Assembly (NCBI RefSeq): GCF_040932035.1
Contig: NZ_JBFRBB010000001.1
Location: forward strand, 124,001-188,000
Reading direction: 5' to 3'
Length of the DNA: 64,000 nt
Source of the DNA: Hoeflea_A sp040932035
GTDB taxonomy: Bacteria; Pseudomonadota; Alphaproteobacteria; Rhizobiales; Rhizobiaceae
Positions 52,156-61,498 of this stretch are shown one piece after another. The notes under the pieces were generated by a model. That model was given only the letters and a program-made list of their open reading frames with translations. It was not told where the DNA came from and did no database searches. Both the position numbers and the translations under genes were made by a program. Each line of letters opens with the position of its first letter. The first letter of the stretch is position 1.

Positions 52156-52977
52156 ATGTCAACTGACGAAGCAATGACGGGGCACGGTGCCCCGTCGGCA
52201 ACCGCACATCTTGGCGTGTTGGATATCAAGAAGCGCTTCGGTGGTGTTGAAGCCCTGCGCGGTGTCGATTTTGAGGTTCGGCGAGGCGAGGTCATGGCTC
52301 TTGTCGGAGACAATGGTGCCGGCAAGTCCACGCTGATGAAGATCCTGGCGGGCGCCTACCGCGCCGATGACGGAAAATTCTTTGTCGACGGCAGGCAAGT
52401 GCAGATAAACACGCCCCACGATGCCACGGATCTCGGCATTCAGATCGTCTATCAGGACCTTGCGCTCTGCGAGAACCTGGACGTATCGGCCAATCTCTTT
52501 TTAGGCCATGAGCCCACCCGGCCGGGATGGAGTTTTCTTCCCAGGGCATTGCGTCCGCTCGATGATCTGAGCATGGAAAGCAAGGCCCAAGAGGCCGTTG
52601 GTCGGCTGCAGGTCCGTACGCTTCAATCCGTCCGCGCCAAGGTCGGCGGATTGTCCGGCGGTCAGCGGCAGGCGATTGCAATTGCCCGTGCGGTGGGCGC
52701 GGAATCCTCGGTTGTGCTCCTTGACGAGCCGACGGCTGCGCTGGGCGTGGCGCAAACACGGCAGGTGCTCGACGTCGTAAAACGGCTGCGCGAGACCGGG
52801 CATGCCGTTGTCTATATTTCACACAATCTTCGCGACATTTTCGAGGTCAGCGACCGTATCACGGTGCTTCGACATGGAACGAATGTCGCAGTTTACGAAA
52901 CCAAAGACACCAATCCGGACGAGATAGTTGTCGCAATGACGAGAGGCATCGATGGAGTATCTGATCGTGTCGCCTGA
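52156..52977 (+). CDS. CUT2-type sugar ABC transporter ATP-binding protein (single domain)
   Basis: A 273-residue ATPase with Walker A GDNGAGKST, signature LSGGQRQAIAIARA, Walker B VVLLDEPTAALG and H-loop YISHNL. Only one nucleotide-binding domain is present, whereas XylG/RbsA have two (~500 residues); single-domain CUT2 ATPases such as FrcA are known in rhizobia. The ATG at 52156 follows AGG-T-GA by about eight bases; a GTG at 52147 is an alternative. It overlaps the permease gene by 26 bases. Confidence 0.9.
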   Translation: MSTDEAMTGHGAPSATAHLGVLDIKKRFGGVEALRGVDFEVRRGEVMALVGDNGAGKSTLMKILAGAYRADDGKFFVDGRQVQINTPHDATDLGIQIVYQDLALCENLDVSANLFLGHEPTRPGWSFLPRALRPLDDLSMESKAQEAVGRLQVRTLQSVRAKVGGLSGGQRQAIAIARAVGAESSVVLLDEPTAALGVAQTRQVLDVVKRLRETGHAVVYISHNLRDIFEVSDRITVLRHGTNVAVYETKDTNPDEIVVAMTRGIDGVSDRVA

Positions 52978-54151
52978 GCGGCAATCCGGTTTATTCGACC
53001 GGTTCCGCGAACTGCGTGAAACCCGCTTTGGCGCCTTTGTTCCGGTTTTGCTGGCGCTTGCCGCAATCTGGATTTATTTCGGCGTCACGGAACCCGCGTT
53101 CCTGAGTTCGCGAAATTTCTATTTTCTTTTCATGCAAAGCGCGGTTGTCGGAACGCTTGCGGTGGGCATCACAGTGGTGCTGTTACTGGGCGATATCGAC
53201 CTCTCCGTAGCGGCGACATCCGGCGTTTGCGCCGCTCTCATGGCGGTGCTTATCGCAAGCCTCGGCCTGCCGGCCCCGCTGGCCTGTCTTGTCGCTATTA
53301 CTGCCGGCATCATCCTGGCGACAGCACAGGGCCTGCTTGTGGCCTATGTCGGCATTCCTTCATTTGTGGTCACGCTGGCCGGTCTGCTGGGATTTCAGGG
53401 CCTTATGCTCAAAATTCTTGGCATTCATGGCGCCATTAATGTGCGGGACCCGTTTGTCCGCGGAATAACGACAATCAACCTTCCGCCCGAAGCCGGATGG
53501 CTTCTTGCTGCCGCTTGCGTTGCCGCTTTTGCCTACGTTACCTGGCGGCGGCACGGCATGCGCCGGGCGATGGGTCTGGAACTGGATCCGGTCATTGCTT
53601 CTTTTGGCAGGGTTGGCTTCTTCGCAGTCCTTGCCTTTGCGGCTGTGGCCACACTGAACGCCTATCGCGGGGTGCCGCTTCTTGTGGTTCTTCTTGTAGG
53701 GCTGACCGCGCTGCTTGCTTGGATCACCACGTCAACGCCGTTCGGAAGGTCGATATTCGCCGTCGGCGGCAATGCGGAATCGGCGCGTCGCGTCGGCATG
53801 TCAGTACAGAAAATCCGTGTCATAGCCTTCGCGATCGTCGGGCTGATGGCCGCTATTGGCGGCATCGTTGGCGCGTCGCGCTACGCTTCGGTTTCGTTCA
53901 ACGCCTTTGCAGGCGGCCCGCTTCTTCTCGAAGCCATCGGGGCGGCCGTCATTGGCGGCACATCCCTGTTCGGCGGCCGCGGCAGTGTCTGGAACGCGCT
54001 TTTGGGCGCCCTGGTTATCGGTTCGCTTGGCAATGGCCTCGACCTTTCCGGTGCAAGCGCGGCGGACAAGCTGATGTTCTCCGGAGCAATCCTCCTTCTG
54101 GCGGTTTCAATCGACGCCATATCGCGGGCAGGCGCCAGCCAGTCCCGCTAG
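52952..54151 (+). CDS. CUT2-type sugar ABC transporter permease
   Basis: A 399-residue inner-membrane permease with about ten hydrophobic helices. AVGITVVLLLGDIDLSVAATSGVCAALMAV carries the family's GxIDLSV motif and NAESARRVGMSVQKIRVIAFAIVGLMAAIGGIVGASR the coupling loop. Works with the ATPase and binding protein encoded just upstream. Confidence 0.92.
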   Translation: MEYLIVSPERQSGLFDRFRELRETRFGAFVPVLLALAAIWIYFGVTEPAFLSSRNFYFLFMQSAVVGTLAVGITVVLLLGDIDLSVAATSGVCAALMAVLIASLGLPAPLACLVAITAGIILATAQGLLVAYVGIPSFVVTLAGLLGFQGLMLKILGIHGAINVRDPFVRGITTINLPPEAGWLLAAACVAAFAYVTWRRHGMRRAMGLELDPVIASFGRVGFFAVLAFAAVATLNAYRGVPLLVVLLVGLTALLAWITTSTPFGRSIFAVGGNAESARRVGMSVQKIRVIAFAIVGLMAAIGGIVGASRYASVSFNAFAGGPLLLEAIGAAVIGGTSLFGGRGSVWNALLGALVIGSLGNGLDLSGASAADKLMFSGAILLLAVSIDAISRAGASQSR

Positions 54152-54167
54152 TAAAGAGATCAAGATT

Positions 54168-55142
54168 ATGAAGACATACCAATTGGATACATTGGACAAG
54201 CCGGTTTCGGCGATCGGCATGGGCACGATGATTTTCCATCCCGATACGCAGGTTAGGGATTTCGGCCTTCTGGACGCCTTTGTCGAGCACGGCGGCACCT
54301 ATGTGGATACCGCCGAAGTCTATGGCGCCATCGAGGAGCACGGCTATTCCGAAATGGTCATCGGCGAGTGGCTCGCCGCCCGGCCGGGCATGCGTGAGCG
54401 CATCGTTCTGGCCTCCAAAGGTCTCATTCCGGGTTATTGTGCGCCGATCCATCCGGGCGGCGCAAAGATAGATCCGGTCTCCATACACAAGGCAATCGAC
54501 GGCTCGCTGGAACGGCTGAAGACCGATCATCTGGACATCTGGATGTTCCACAGGGACGACCCGAACCATCCGGTTGGACCGCTGGTCGATGCACTGGACG
54601 AAGAGGTGCGTGCAGGCAGGCTGAAAGCCTACGGCGCCTCCAACTGGACGACCGGACGCATTCAGGACGCGATCGATTACGCGCGTGCCAATGGCAAGGC
54701 GGAAATGATGAGCTCCAGCCCGAACTTCTCCCTGGCCCGTGCCAACGAACCCTTCTGGCCAGACACGGTTACGACCGATGAAGCGGACCGGCAGTGGTTT
54801 GCCGCCAACAACTTCCTGCTGGTCGCATGGTCTGCTCTTGGCCGCGGCTTTTTTGCGAAGGCGGATCCGCATGACAAGAGCGATGCGGATTTGGTGCGGG
54901 TATTTTATTCCGACGCCAACTTCGAGCGCAAAAGGCGTGCCGAGGCCTTCGGCGAAGCAAAGGGCATGAACATGTTCGAAATCGCGCTCGCCTACGTCAT
55001 CAGCCAGGACTTTCCGGTCGTTGCTCTCAATGGAGCGGAAACACCGGAACAGGTTGCCTCGTCGGCCCGCGCCGGCGCGTTGACCCTGAGCACGGCGGAA
55101 CGCGACTGGCTCGATCTGTCCAGCGACAACCGGCCGTTTTGA
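54168..55142 (+). CDS. Aldo/keto reductase
   Basis: A 324-residue AKR (TIM barrel): ISAIGMGTMIF-like start (VSAIGMGTMIFHP), Asp-Tyr in YVDTAEVYGAIEEHGYSE, Lys in VLASKGLIPG, His in DIWMFHRDDPNHPVGP. The NADP-binding end is shortened and variable. It overlaps the frame of the aldehyde dehydrogenase gene region and is 11 bases from its ATG. Within a sugar operon it may oxidise the imported aldose to a lactone or reduce an intermediate; direction cannot be told. Confidence 0.87.
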   Translation: MKTYQLDTLDKPVSAIGMGTMIFHPDTQVRDFGLLDAFVEHGGTYVDTAEVYGAIEEHGYSEMVIGEWLAARPGMRERIVLASKGLIPGYCAPIHPGGAKIDPVSIHKAIDGSLERLKTDHLDIWMFHRDDPNHPVGPLVDALDEEVRAGRLKAYGASNWTTGRIQDAIDYARANGKAEMMSSSPNFSLARANEPFWPDTVTTDEADRQWFAANNFLLVAWSALGRGFFAKADPHDKSDADLVRVFYSDANFERKRRAEAFGEAKGMNMFEIALAYVISQDFPVVALNGAETPEQVASSARAGALTLSTAERDWLDLSSDNRPF

Positions 55143-55153
55143 GGAGGGAGGCA

Positions 55154-56602
55154 ATGTCACACCATAAAAGAATGTATGTCGGCGGGCAGTTGCTGGATGG
55201 GCGGGAAACATTCGAGATCGCCAACCCGGCAACGGAAGAAACCATCGGTTCTGTCGCCTGGGCCGGTGCGTCCGATGCACACCGGGCTCTAGAAAGCGCG
55301 CAGGCCGCCTTTGCCGGCTGGGCCGCAACGCCGATTTCCGAAAGGGCAGGGTGGATGCACAGGCTGCGCGAGGCGGTCATTGCCAATGAAGACCACCTTC
55401 GCGCGTGCATCCATCTGGAGATGGGCAAGAACTGGGCGGGAACCGAGGAGGACTACCAGTCCCTCGTCAACAGCCTCGAATACTATGCTGAGGAGGTCTC
55501 CCGCTTCGGGCCCGAACCCCTTGTCGATCGGGAGGGGACCCATACCCACTCTCTCGTTCATGAGCCTGTGGGCGTTGCCGTTGCCTTCATCGCGTGGAAT
55601 TTCCCGCTGCTGAACCTTGCCTTCAAAATCGGGCCTGCCATGGCGGCCGGATGCCCGATCGTGATCAAACCGTCATTCAAGTCACCGCTTTCGGCCTATG
55701 CCGTCGGAGAGCTGTGCGCCGAAATCGGTTTGCCCGCCGGTGTGGTCAATATCCTTTGTGGTGATGACATTGAGGTCGGTGATGCGCTTTCTTCTTCAAC
55801 CATCCCGGCCCTCCTGACCCTGATCGGATCCTCACGGACCGGCCGACACATCATGAAGACCGGAGCTTCCTCGATAAAACGCTATTCGATGGAACTGGGC
55901 GGCAACGCACCGGTCCTGGTGTTTGCAGACGCCGATCTCGATCTTGCAGCCGACATTGTCTGCGCTGTCAAATTCGGCAATGCCGGCCAGATCTGCGTGA
56001 CCCCGAACCGCGTGTTCGTTGAAAAGGCGGTGGTTGAAACCTTTGCTCAAAAGGTGGTCGAACGCGCCGCATCCGTCAAAGTCGGGTTTGACAGGAATGC
56101 GCCGATCGACATGGGGCCGCTGATCGATGCTGCTGCCTGGCAGCGCGTCGACGGCCTGGTTGCGGATGCCGTGGAAAGCGGCGCGCAGCTTCTGGCCGGA
56201 GGCGGTCGCGCACCGGGGCAGGACCGGGGATATTTCTACGCACCCACGGTTCTAAAGGGCGTGACCGCCCCGATGCGCATCTACAACGAGGAAATATTCG
56301 GTCCGGTGGTCAGCCTCATCGACTTTTTCGACGAGGCCTCCGTCCTCAAGGAAGCCAATGATACGGACGCCGGACTGACGGCCTATGTCTTTACCCGTGA
56401 TCTTCAGAAAGCCGAGCGCTGCGCCAGCCGGTTGCGGTTCGGGGAGGTGCAGATCAATGGAGTCAAATACGCGATCGATCTGCCCCATATCGGCATCAAA
56501 CAGTCGGGTATTGGCTGCGACTGTTCCCATCTGGCGTTGCACGACTATCTTGCGCCAAAGCGGATTTCACGCGCGCTGGCGGATGCGGGTGGCCTGGGAT
56601 GA
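55154..56602 (+). CDS. NAD(P)-dependent aldehyde dehydrogenase
   Basis: A 482-residue ALDH superfamily enzyme. Motifs: FIAWNFPLLNLAFKIGPAMAAGCPIVIKPS, the general-base Glu in MELGGNAPVLVFADADLD, nucleophilic Cys in FGNAGQICVTPNRVFVE, and EEIFGPVVSL. The ATG at 55154 has a strong GGAGGGAGG upstream. Closest in feel to succinate-semialdehyde/alpha-ketoglutarate-semialdehyde or lactaldehyde dehydrogenases. It could finish a pentonate or deoxy-acid route that the neighbouring operon starts, which is an inference. Confidence 0.9.
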   Translation: MSHHKRMYVGGQLLDGRETFEIANPATEETIGSVAWAGASDAHRALESAQAAFAGWAATPISERAGWMHRLREAVIANEDHLRACIHLEMGKNWAGTEEDYQSLVNSLEYYAEEVSRFGPEPLVDREGTHTHSLVHEPVGVAVAFIAWNFPLLNLAFKIGPAMAAGCPIVIKPSFKSPLSAYAVGELCAEIGLPAGVVNILCGDDIEVGDALSSSTIPALLTLIGSSRTGRHIMKTGASSIKRYSMELGGNAPVLVFADADLDLAADIVCAVKFGNAGQICVTPNRVFVEKAVVETFAQKVVERAASVKVGFDRNAPIDMGPLIDAAAWQRVDGLVADAVESGAQLLAGGGRAPGQDRGYFYAPTVLKGVTAPMRIYNEEIFGPVVSLIDFFDEASVLKEANDTDAGLTAYVFTRDLQKAERCASRLRFGEVQINGVKYAIDLPHIGIKQSGIGCDCSHLALHDYLAPKRISRALADAGGLG

Positions 56603-57768
56603 AAATCACCCGCGTAACGAGTCACGTCCTGCAATATGATCTCGAACGGGAGCTCGGCTATTCGCAGCAATATTACGCCAGGAGAACGGCCCACCTGGTC
56701 GAAGTTCAGACCGATGAGGGATTGACCGGCTGGGGCGAGTGTTTTGGGCCAGGAAATGTTGCGCTGGCAAACAAGGCCATCGTTGAAAAAGTTATCCAGC
56801 CGATGATTATCGGCTGCGATCCCGTCGACCGCGATGCCATCTGGCACAACGTTTACAATCTTCTGCGTGACCATGGTCAAAAGGGCATGCCGATGCAGGC
56901 CCTGTCCGGCGTCGACATCGCGCTGTGGGATCTGACGGGCAAGATCGCCGGTCTGCCCCTGTGCAAGCTTGTTGGAGGCAGGCATCGCGACCGGTTGCCG
57001 GTCTACGGATACGGAATGATGTTGCGCCGAGAAGGTGTTGACGCCCACGTCGCGCGCTTCCGGGAGGAAGCTGCGGCGATCAGGGATGCCGGATTTGTCG
57101 CCACCAAAATGAAGGTGGGACTGGGCGCCGCAAATGATATTCGGCTCGCAGAGGCTGTACGATTGGGCGTTGGTGATGATTTTCCTTTCATGGTCGATGC
57201 AAACCACTGCTACATGGCCTCGGATGCGCTCTATGTCGGCCGCGCTCTCGACGAATTGAACGCCTATTGGTTCGAGGAACCGGTCGCACCGGAAGACCTC
57301 GACGGATATCGGGAGCTGCGCTCGAAGCTGAAAACAAATGTTTCCGGCGGCGAGGCCGAATTCACCCGCTGGGGATGGCGCCACCTTTTGGAGGGACGCT
57401 GTCTGGATATTGCGCAGCCGGAAGTCTGCGCGCTCGGAGGCGTGTCTGAATACCTGAAGGTGCTGTCGCTGGCGCATGCGCATTTCGTCCCGGTCGTCAA
57501 TCACGTCTGGGGGTCGGCCATTGCCGTCGCGACGAATCTGCACCTGCTTGCCGCAATGCCGCCCGTGCCGGGCGGCCTCAATCCGCGCGAACCGATGCTT
57601 GAATTCGACACGACAGACAATCGGTTCCGCGACGAACTTCTGGTCGAACCGATGAATATCCAGGGACAGGTTCAAAAGAGCGGCGGATACGCATCTGTCC
57701 CGGAAGGTCCGGGTCTAGGTGTGGAACCGGACCGCGACTTCATCGAGCGTTATGAAACAGTGCAATGA
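56599..57768 (+). CDS. Enolase-superfamily sugar-acid dehydratase (mandelate racemase/muconate lactonizing type)
   Basis: A 389-residue enzyme. Catalytic positions are visible: Lys in TKMKVGLG (~172), metal-ligand Asp in MVDANHCY (~199), Glu in WFEEPV (~226), Glu in SGGEAEF (~252) and His in VVNHVWGSA (~301). The KxK plus His pattern belongs to the mandelate-racemase subgroup that includes galactonate, galactarate, tartrate and arabinonate dehydratases. Between an aldehyde dehydrogenase (4-base overlap) and a 2-keto-3-deoxygalactonate kinase (4-base overlap), a galactonate-like substrate is most likely. Confidence 0.9.
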   Translation: MKITRVTSHVLQYDLERELGYSQQYYARRTAHLVEVQTDEGLTGWGECFGPGNVALANKAIVEKVIQPMIIGCDPVDRDAIWHNVYNLLRDHGQKGMPMQALSGVDIALWDLTGKIAGLPLCKLVGGRHRDRLPVYGYGMMLRREGVDAHVARFREEAAAIRDAGFVATKMKVGLGAANDIRLAEAVRLGVGDDFPFMVDANHCYMASDALYVGRALDELNAYWFEEPVAPEDLDGYRELRSKLKTNVSGGEAEFTRWGWRHLLEGRCLDIAQPEVCALGGVSEYLKVLSLAHAHFVPVVNHVWGSAIAVATNLHLLAAMPPVPGGLNPREPMLEFDTTDNRFRDELLVEPMNIQGQVQKSGGYASVPEGPGLGVEPDRDFIERYETVQ

Positions 57769-58727
57769 GCAGGATCGCTGCGGCCATGGACGTATTTTGC
57801 GTTGCTGTTGATTGGGGAACGTCGAGCTTTCGGTTGTGGGCGCTCAAAGATGATGGTGGGGTTGCGGTTGAGCTGCAAAACAAGTCCGGAATGGCGACAC
57901 TGAAGCCGCAAGAATTCAGGCGGGTTCTGGATGAGAGCCGTCGGGACCTCGGCCTGTCCGACGAAATTCCCGTCATAATCTGCGGCATGGCCGGTTCGGC
58001 TCAGGGCTGGATGGAAGCCCCCTATGCCGACCTTCCAGCACGGCTCACGGAAGTGCCGGGAACTGCTGTGCGCATTCCCTCTGACAGAGGCGACATCAGG
58101 ATACTTCCGGGGCTTGCCCAACGCGACCCGTCACAACCCGATGTAATCAGAGGCGAAGAAACGCTGCTTTTGGGTGCGCTGGTCGAGCGCAAAATTGAAG
58201 GCACGGTATGCCTGCCCGGAACGCACTCGAAATGGGCGCGGATCGACAATGGAAGCGTGACCGGCTTCAGCACGGCAATGACCGGCGAAGTGTTCGCGCT
58301 GCTGTCTCAGAACTCAACACTAGCGCATTTCGTCCGACCGGCCGACAGCCACAGCTATGGGGGCGCGCCCTTTTCCGACGCGGTCCGCCAGGCTGTGGAG
58401 GCGCCATCGGACATCCTGCAGGCGTTGTTTTCGGTTCGTGCGGCGCCGCTTCTCGGCTGCGCCCGATCAGACGAAATGGCCGCAAGGCTTTCAGGGCTTC
58501 TAATTGGTTTGGAAATTGCCGGGATGAAAAACCGGGCAGGCTCTCATGTGACGCTGATTTCTTCCGGGATCCTGGCGGAAAATTATGGCCGCGCCCTGAC
58601 TGCCGCCGGGCTCAGCTATGAGCTTTGCGATTCTGAGGAAATGGTCCGGGCGGGGTTGTATTTTGCCGCAAAATCACTGTGGCCGGGGCGAGTGCATGCG
58701 GCTGCAGAGGCGGCAGTTGAATTTTAA
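57765..58727 (+). CDS. dgoK: 2-dehydro-3-deoxygalactonokinase
   Basis: A 320-residue kinase phosphorylating 2-keto-3-deoxy-galactonate at C6 with ATP. AVDWGTSSFRLWAL is the phosphate-binding start, followed by IICGMAGSAQGWMEAPY, LPGTHSKWARI and STAMTGEVFALL, all typical of DgoK. The ATG overlaps the stop of the dehydratase gene; a second ATG 21 bases later is possible. The matching aldolase (DgoA) is not in this window, so the pathway must be completed elsewhere. Confidence 0.92.
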   Translation: MSRIAAAMDVFCVAVDWGTSSFRLWALKDDGGVAVELQNKSGMATLKPQEFRRVLDESRRDLGLSDEIPVIICGMAGSAQGWMEAPYADLPARLTEVPGTAVRIPSDRGDIRILPGLAQRDPSQPDVIRGEETLLLGALVERKIEGTVCLPGTHSKWARIDNGSVTGFSTAMTGEVFALLSQNSTLAHFVRPADSHSYGGAPFSDAVRQAVEAPSDILQALFSVRAAPLLGCARSDEMAARLSGLLIGLEIAGMKNRAGSHVTLISSGILAENYGRALTAAGLSYELCDSEEMVRAGLYFAAKSLWPGRVHAAAEAAVEF

Positions 58728-58908
58728 TCCTCTATTCAGGTGAAATCCGTTGCTAGAAATCGCGCGATTGCGATCGTCGGCGAAGTGACAATTCGGGATC
58801 CGGCTGATCACTTGTCTTTAAATATGGTCATTCGCCGCCCATATGTTTGCGGGGAGGAGGTTTGTCAGCTCCTTCCGCTACGAATGTCCAGGCAAACTGG
58901 GGGCAGCC

Positions 58909-59505
58909 GTGAAAGCACTCAAAGCAGTATTCAACTCACCCTATTTTTTCTGGGCATTGCTGGCGTTGCCTTCCATCGGCATGATCCCCGCCGCTTTCAA
59001 CGGCAATGATCTCGAGCCGCTGCTGCATCCGACCGGAGAGTTTTCCGCCCGGTTCATGATTTTGGCCATGATGCTGACACCGCTGAGGATGCTTTTTCCT
59101 GGGGCGGGCTGGATCAACTGGCTCATGAAACGCCGCCGCTATCTTGGAGTCGCTGCGTTCGGCTACGCGGTGCTTCACACGCTTTACTATCTGATCGATC
59201 TCGGATCCCTTTCGGCGGTGCTCGCCGATGCGGTCAAGCTCGGCATCTGGACCGGTTGGCTCGCATTCGTGATTTTCGTTCCCATGGCTGCGACGTCAAA
59301 CGATCTTTCGGTTCGCGCAATGGGCAGGAAATGGAAGACATTGCAGCGCTTTGGCTACGCCGCCGTCGTCGCAACGCTGCTGCACTGGATCTTCGTTCAC
59401 AACAATCTCGGTCCGGCGCTGGTTCATTTCGTGCCGCTCGCCGCCCTTGAGGCTTACCGCGTCTGGTATGTCTTCAGCAGGTCCCGCCAGGCTGTGGCGG
59501 GCTGA
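58909..59505 (+). CDS. Ferric-reductase-like haem membrane protein (YedZ/MsrQ-like)
   Basis: About 198 residues with five to six membrane helices. Conserved His residues in FGYAVLHTLYYLIDLG and VVATLLHWIFVHNNLG probably bind haem b, as in the MsrQ/YedZ subunit that feeds electrons to the periplasmic methionine-sulfoxide reductase MsrP. No msrP gene is next to it. The start is taken as GTG at 58909 (before KALKAVFNSPYFFWALL), as the family begins here; an ATG at 58843 would add 22 unlikely residues. Confidence 0.78.
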   Translation: MKALKAVFNSPYFFWALLALPSIGMIPAAFNGNDLEPLLHPTGEFSARFMILAMMLTPLRMLFPGAGWINWLMKRRRYLGVAAFGYAVLHTLYYLIDLGSLSAVLADAVKLGIWTGWLAFVIFVPMAATSNDLSVRAMGRKWKTLQRFGYAAVVATLLHWIFVHNNLGPALVHFVPLAALEAYRVWYVFSRSRQAVAG

Positions 59506-59510
59506 ACGGG

Positions 59511-60431
59511 TCAGCCTGCAGGCCGGAATGGCTTGCCGAGCGATGCAGGAAAGTTTAGCGCCAGCATCTGGCGGTTCTGCGAAATGATCACCAGGACGAC
59601 GATTGTCGCCACATAGGGCAGCGACGACAGCACTTCGGACGGAACGCCGACGCCAAGCGCCTGGCCCTGCAGTTGCAGGATCGTCATGCCGCCGAAGAGC
59701 CATGCGCCGAGCACCACGCGGGCCGGCCGCCAGGTTGAAAAAACCACCAGGGCAAGCGATATCCAGCCACGGCCGGCTGTCATGTCTTCCACCCACAGCG
59801 GCGTATAGGCGATGGACAGATACGCCCCGCCGATCCCGGCCATGGCGCCGCCAAAGAGCACCGCGAGATAACGGATCGCAATGACCGGATAGCCGATTGC
59901 ATGCGCCGATTGCGGCGATTCCCCCACTGTCCTGACGATGAGCCCGCCCTTGGTGCGGTAAAGAAACCATGTGATCAGTCCGAACATGATGAAGGAAAGA
60001 TAGACGAGCGGATCGTACTGGAAAAACAGCGGTCCGATCACCGGAATATCGCTGAGAACCGGAATGTGGAGATTGTTGACCGCATCGGTCGGCGTGCTGC
60101 CGAAATCCTCTCCAATAAAGGCCGAAACGCCGGAGCCGAAGATGGCAAGCGCCAGACCCGCCGCGTACTGGTTGGTCATGAAGGTCAGCGCCAGAACGCC
60201 GAACAGAAGTGCCGAAAGCGCGCCGGCGATTGCTGCAATTGTAACGGCGGCCATCATGGGAAGGCCGGAAAAGACGCACATCACGGCAATCGCCGCGCCG
60301 ATCAGCATCATCCCCTCGATACCGAGATTGAGGACGCCGGATTTTTCCACCACCAGCTCGCCGAGCGCGGCAAAGACAAGCGGCGTGGCGGCAATGACTG
60401 TGCCGGTGGCAATGGCAATAAACAGATCCAT
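59511..60431 (-). CDS. BMP-type ABC transporter permease 2
   Basis: A 306-residue permease of the simple-sugar/nucleoside group. ATPLVFAALGELVVEKSGVLNLGIEGMMLIGA is the family's hallmark start, and YLAVLFGGAMAGIGGAYLSIAY follows mid-protein. Shares its start codon with the stop region of the preceding permease gene, so they are coupled. Together with the ATPase and BMP lipoprotein-like binding protein upstream it forms a transporter, usually for purine nucleosides. Confidence 0.92.
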   Translation of the reverse strand: MDLFIAIATGTVIAATPLVFAALGELVVEKSGVLNLGIEGMMLIGAAIAVMCVFSGLPMMAAVTIAAIAGALSALLFGVLALTFMTNQYAAGLALAIFGSGVSAFIGEDFGSTPTDAVNNLHIPVLSDIPVIGPLFFQYDPLVYLSFIMFGLITWFLYRTKGGLIVRTVGESPQSAHAIGYPVIAIRYLAVLFGGAMAGIGGAYLSIAYTPLWVEDMTAGRGWISLALVVFSTWRPARVVLGAWLFGGMTILQLQGQALGVGVPSEVLSSLPYVATIVVLVIISQNRQMLALNFPASLGKPFRPAG

Positions 60432-61498
60432 CAGTGCACGCTCCTCAATAGTCTAAGGCGGTAGAAGATCAGGAAATCCGCCGCCAGAAGGAAAAACAAA
60501 AGCATGCCCTGGAATATCCGCGTCAGCGAAGAGGGCAGGTCGAGATCGATCTGCACGGCCTCGCCGCCGATATAGAGCAACGACAGGAGCAGGCCGCCGA
60601 GCACGATTCCGAAGGCGTGCAGCCTTCCGATGAAGGCGACGATGATTGCCGCAAATCCGTAGCCCGGTGAAATCTGCGGCGACAATTGTCCGAGCGGCCC
60701 GGAAGCTTCGGCCATGCCTGCGATGCCGGCGGTTGCGCCGCCGATCAAAAGCCCCATCCATACGGAAGAGGATTCCTTGAAGCCGGCATAGCGTGCGGCA
60801 AGTGGCGCAGCGCCGCCCACGGACATCTTGTAGCCGAGGAAACTGCGTTCCGTGAACACCCACATCGCGATAACGGCGGCGACCGTGATAAAGATCGACG
60901 TATTGACCCGGTAGGCATAGTCGAACGGCGCGAACATTGCCGCCTCCGGTAATAGTGCCGTCTGCGGATAGTTGAAACCGTCCGGATCGCGCCAGGGACC
61001 GTGGACGAGATAGGAAAGCACGAACGTCGCGACATAGGTCAGCATCAGCGTGACCAGGATCTCGTTGGTGTTCAGCCGCGCACGCAGAAAAGCCGGTATC
61101 GCCGCCCATGCCATGCCCGCGACCATGCCGGCAAGGATCATCAGCGGCAAAAGCAGCACGCTTTCCTGAAACGGGAAGAACAATCCGACGCCTGTCGCAG
61201 CGATCGCACCGATGACCAACTGGCCTTCAGCGCCGATATTCCAGACATTGGCCCGAAAACCGATGGCGAGCCCGCAGCCGATCAGTATCAGCGGCGAGGC
61301 CTTCAGCAGCCATTCGGAAATGTCGTTCATTGTGCTCAGCGGTGAAATGAAAAAAGCGACCAGTGTCGCGACCGGATCATGGCCGAGGAATGCGAACATG
61401 ATCGAGCCGGCAATCAGTGTCAGAGCCGTCGCGACAACCGGCGCGGCGAATCGCATTGCTGCTGATGGCTGGCTTCGCTGTTCAATTTGAAATCGCAT
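60431..61498 (-). CDS. BMP-type ABC transporter permease 1
   Basis: A 355-residue permease with about nine helices. LLKASPLILIGCGLAIGFRANVWNIGAEGQLVIGAIAATGVGLFF is typical of the first permease of nucleoside BMP systems. The ATG at 61498 overlaps the end of the ATPase gene by 17 bases and is preferred to a TTG at 61528. Confidence 0.9.
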   Translation of the reverse strand: MRFQIEQRSQPSAAMRFAAPVVATALTLIAGSIMFAFLGHDPVATLVAFFISPLSTMNDISEWLLKASPLILIGCGLAIGFRANVWNIGAEGQLVIGAIAATGVGLFFPFQESVLLLPLMILAGMVAGMAWAAIPAFLRARLNTNEILVTLMLTYVATFVLSYLVHGPWRDPDGFNYPQTALLPEAAMFAPFDYAYRVNTSIFITVAAVIAMWVFTERSFLGYKMSVGGAAPLAARYAGFKESSSVWMGLLIGGATAGIAGMAEASGPLGQLSPQISPGYGFAAIIVAFIGRLHAFGIVLGGLLLSLLYIGGEAVQIDLDLPSSLTRIFQGMLLFFLLAADFLIFYRLRLLRSVH

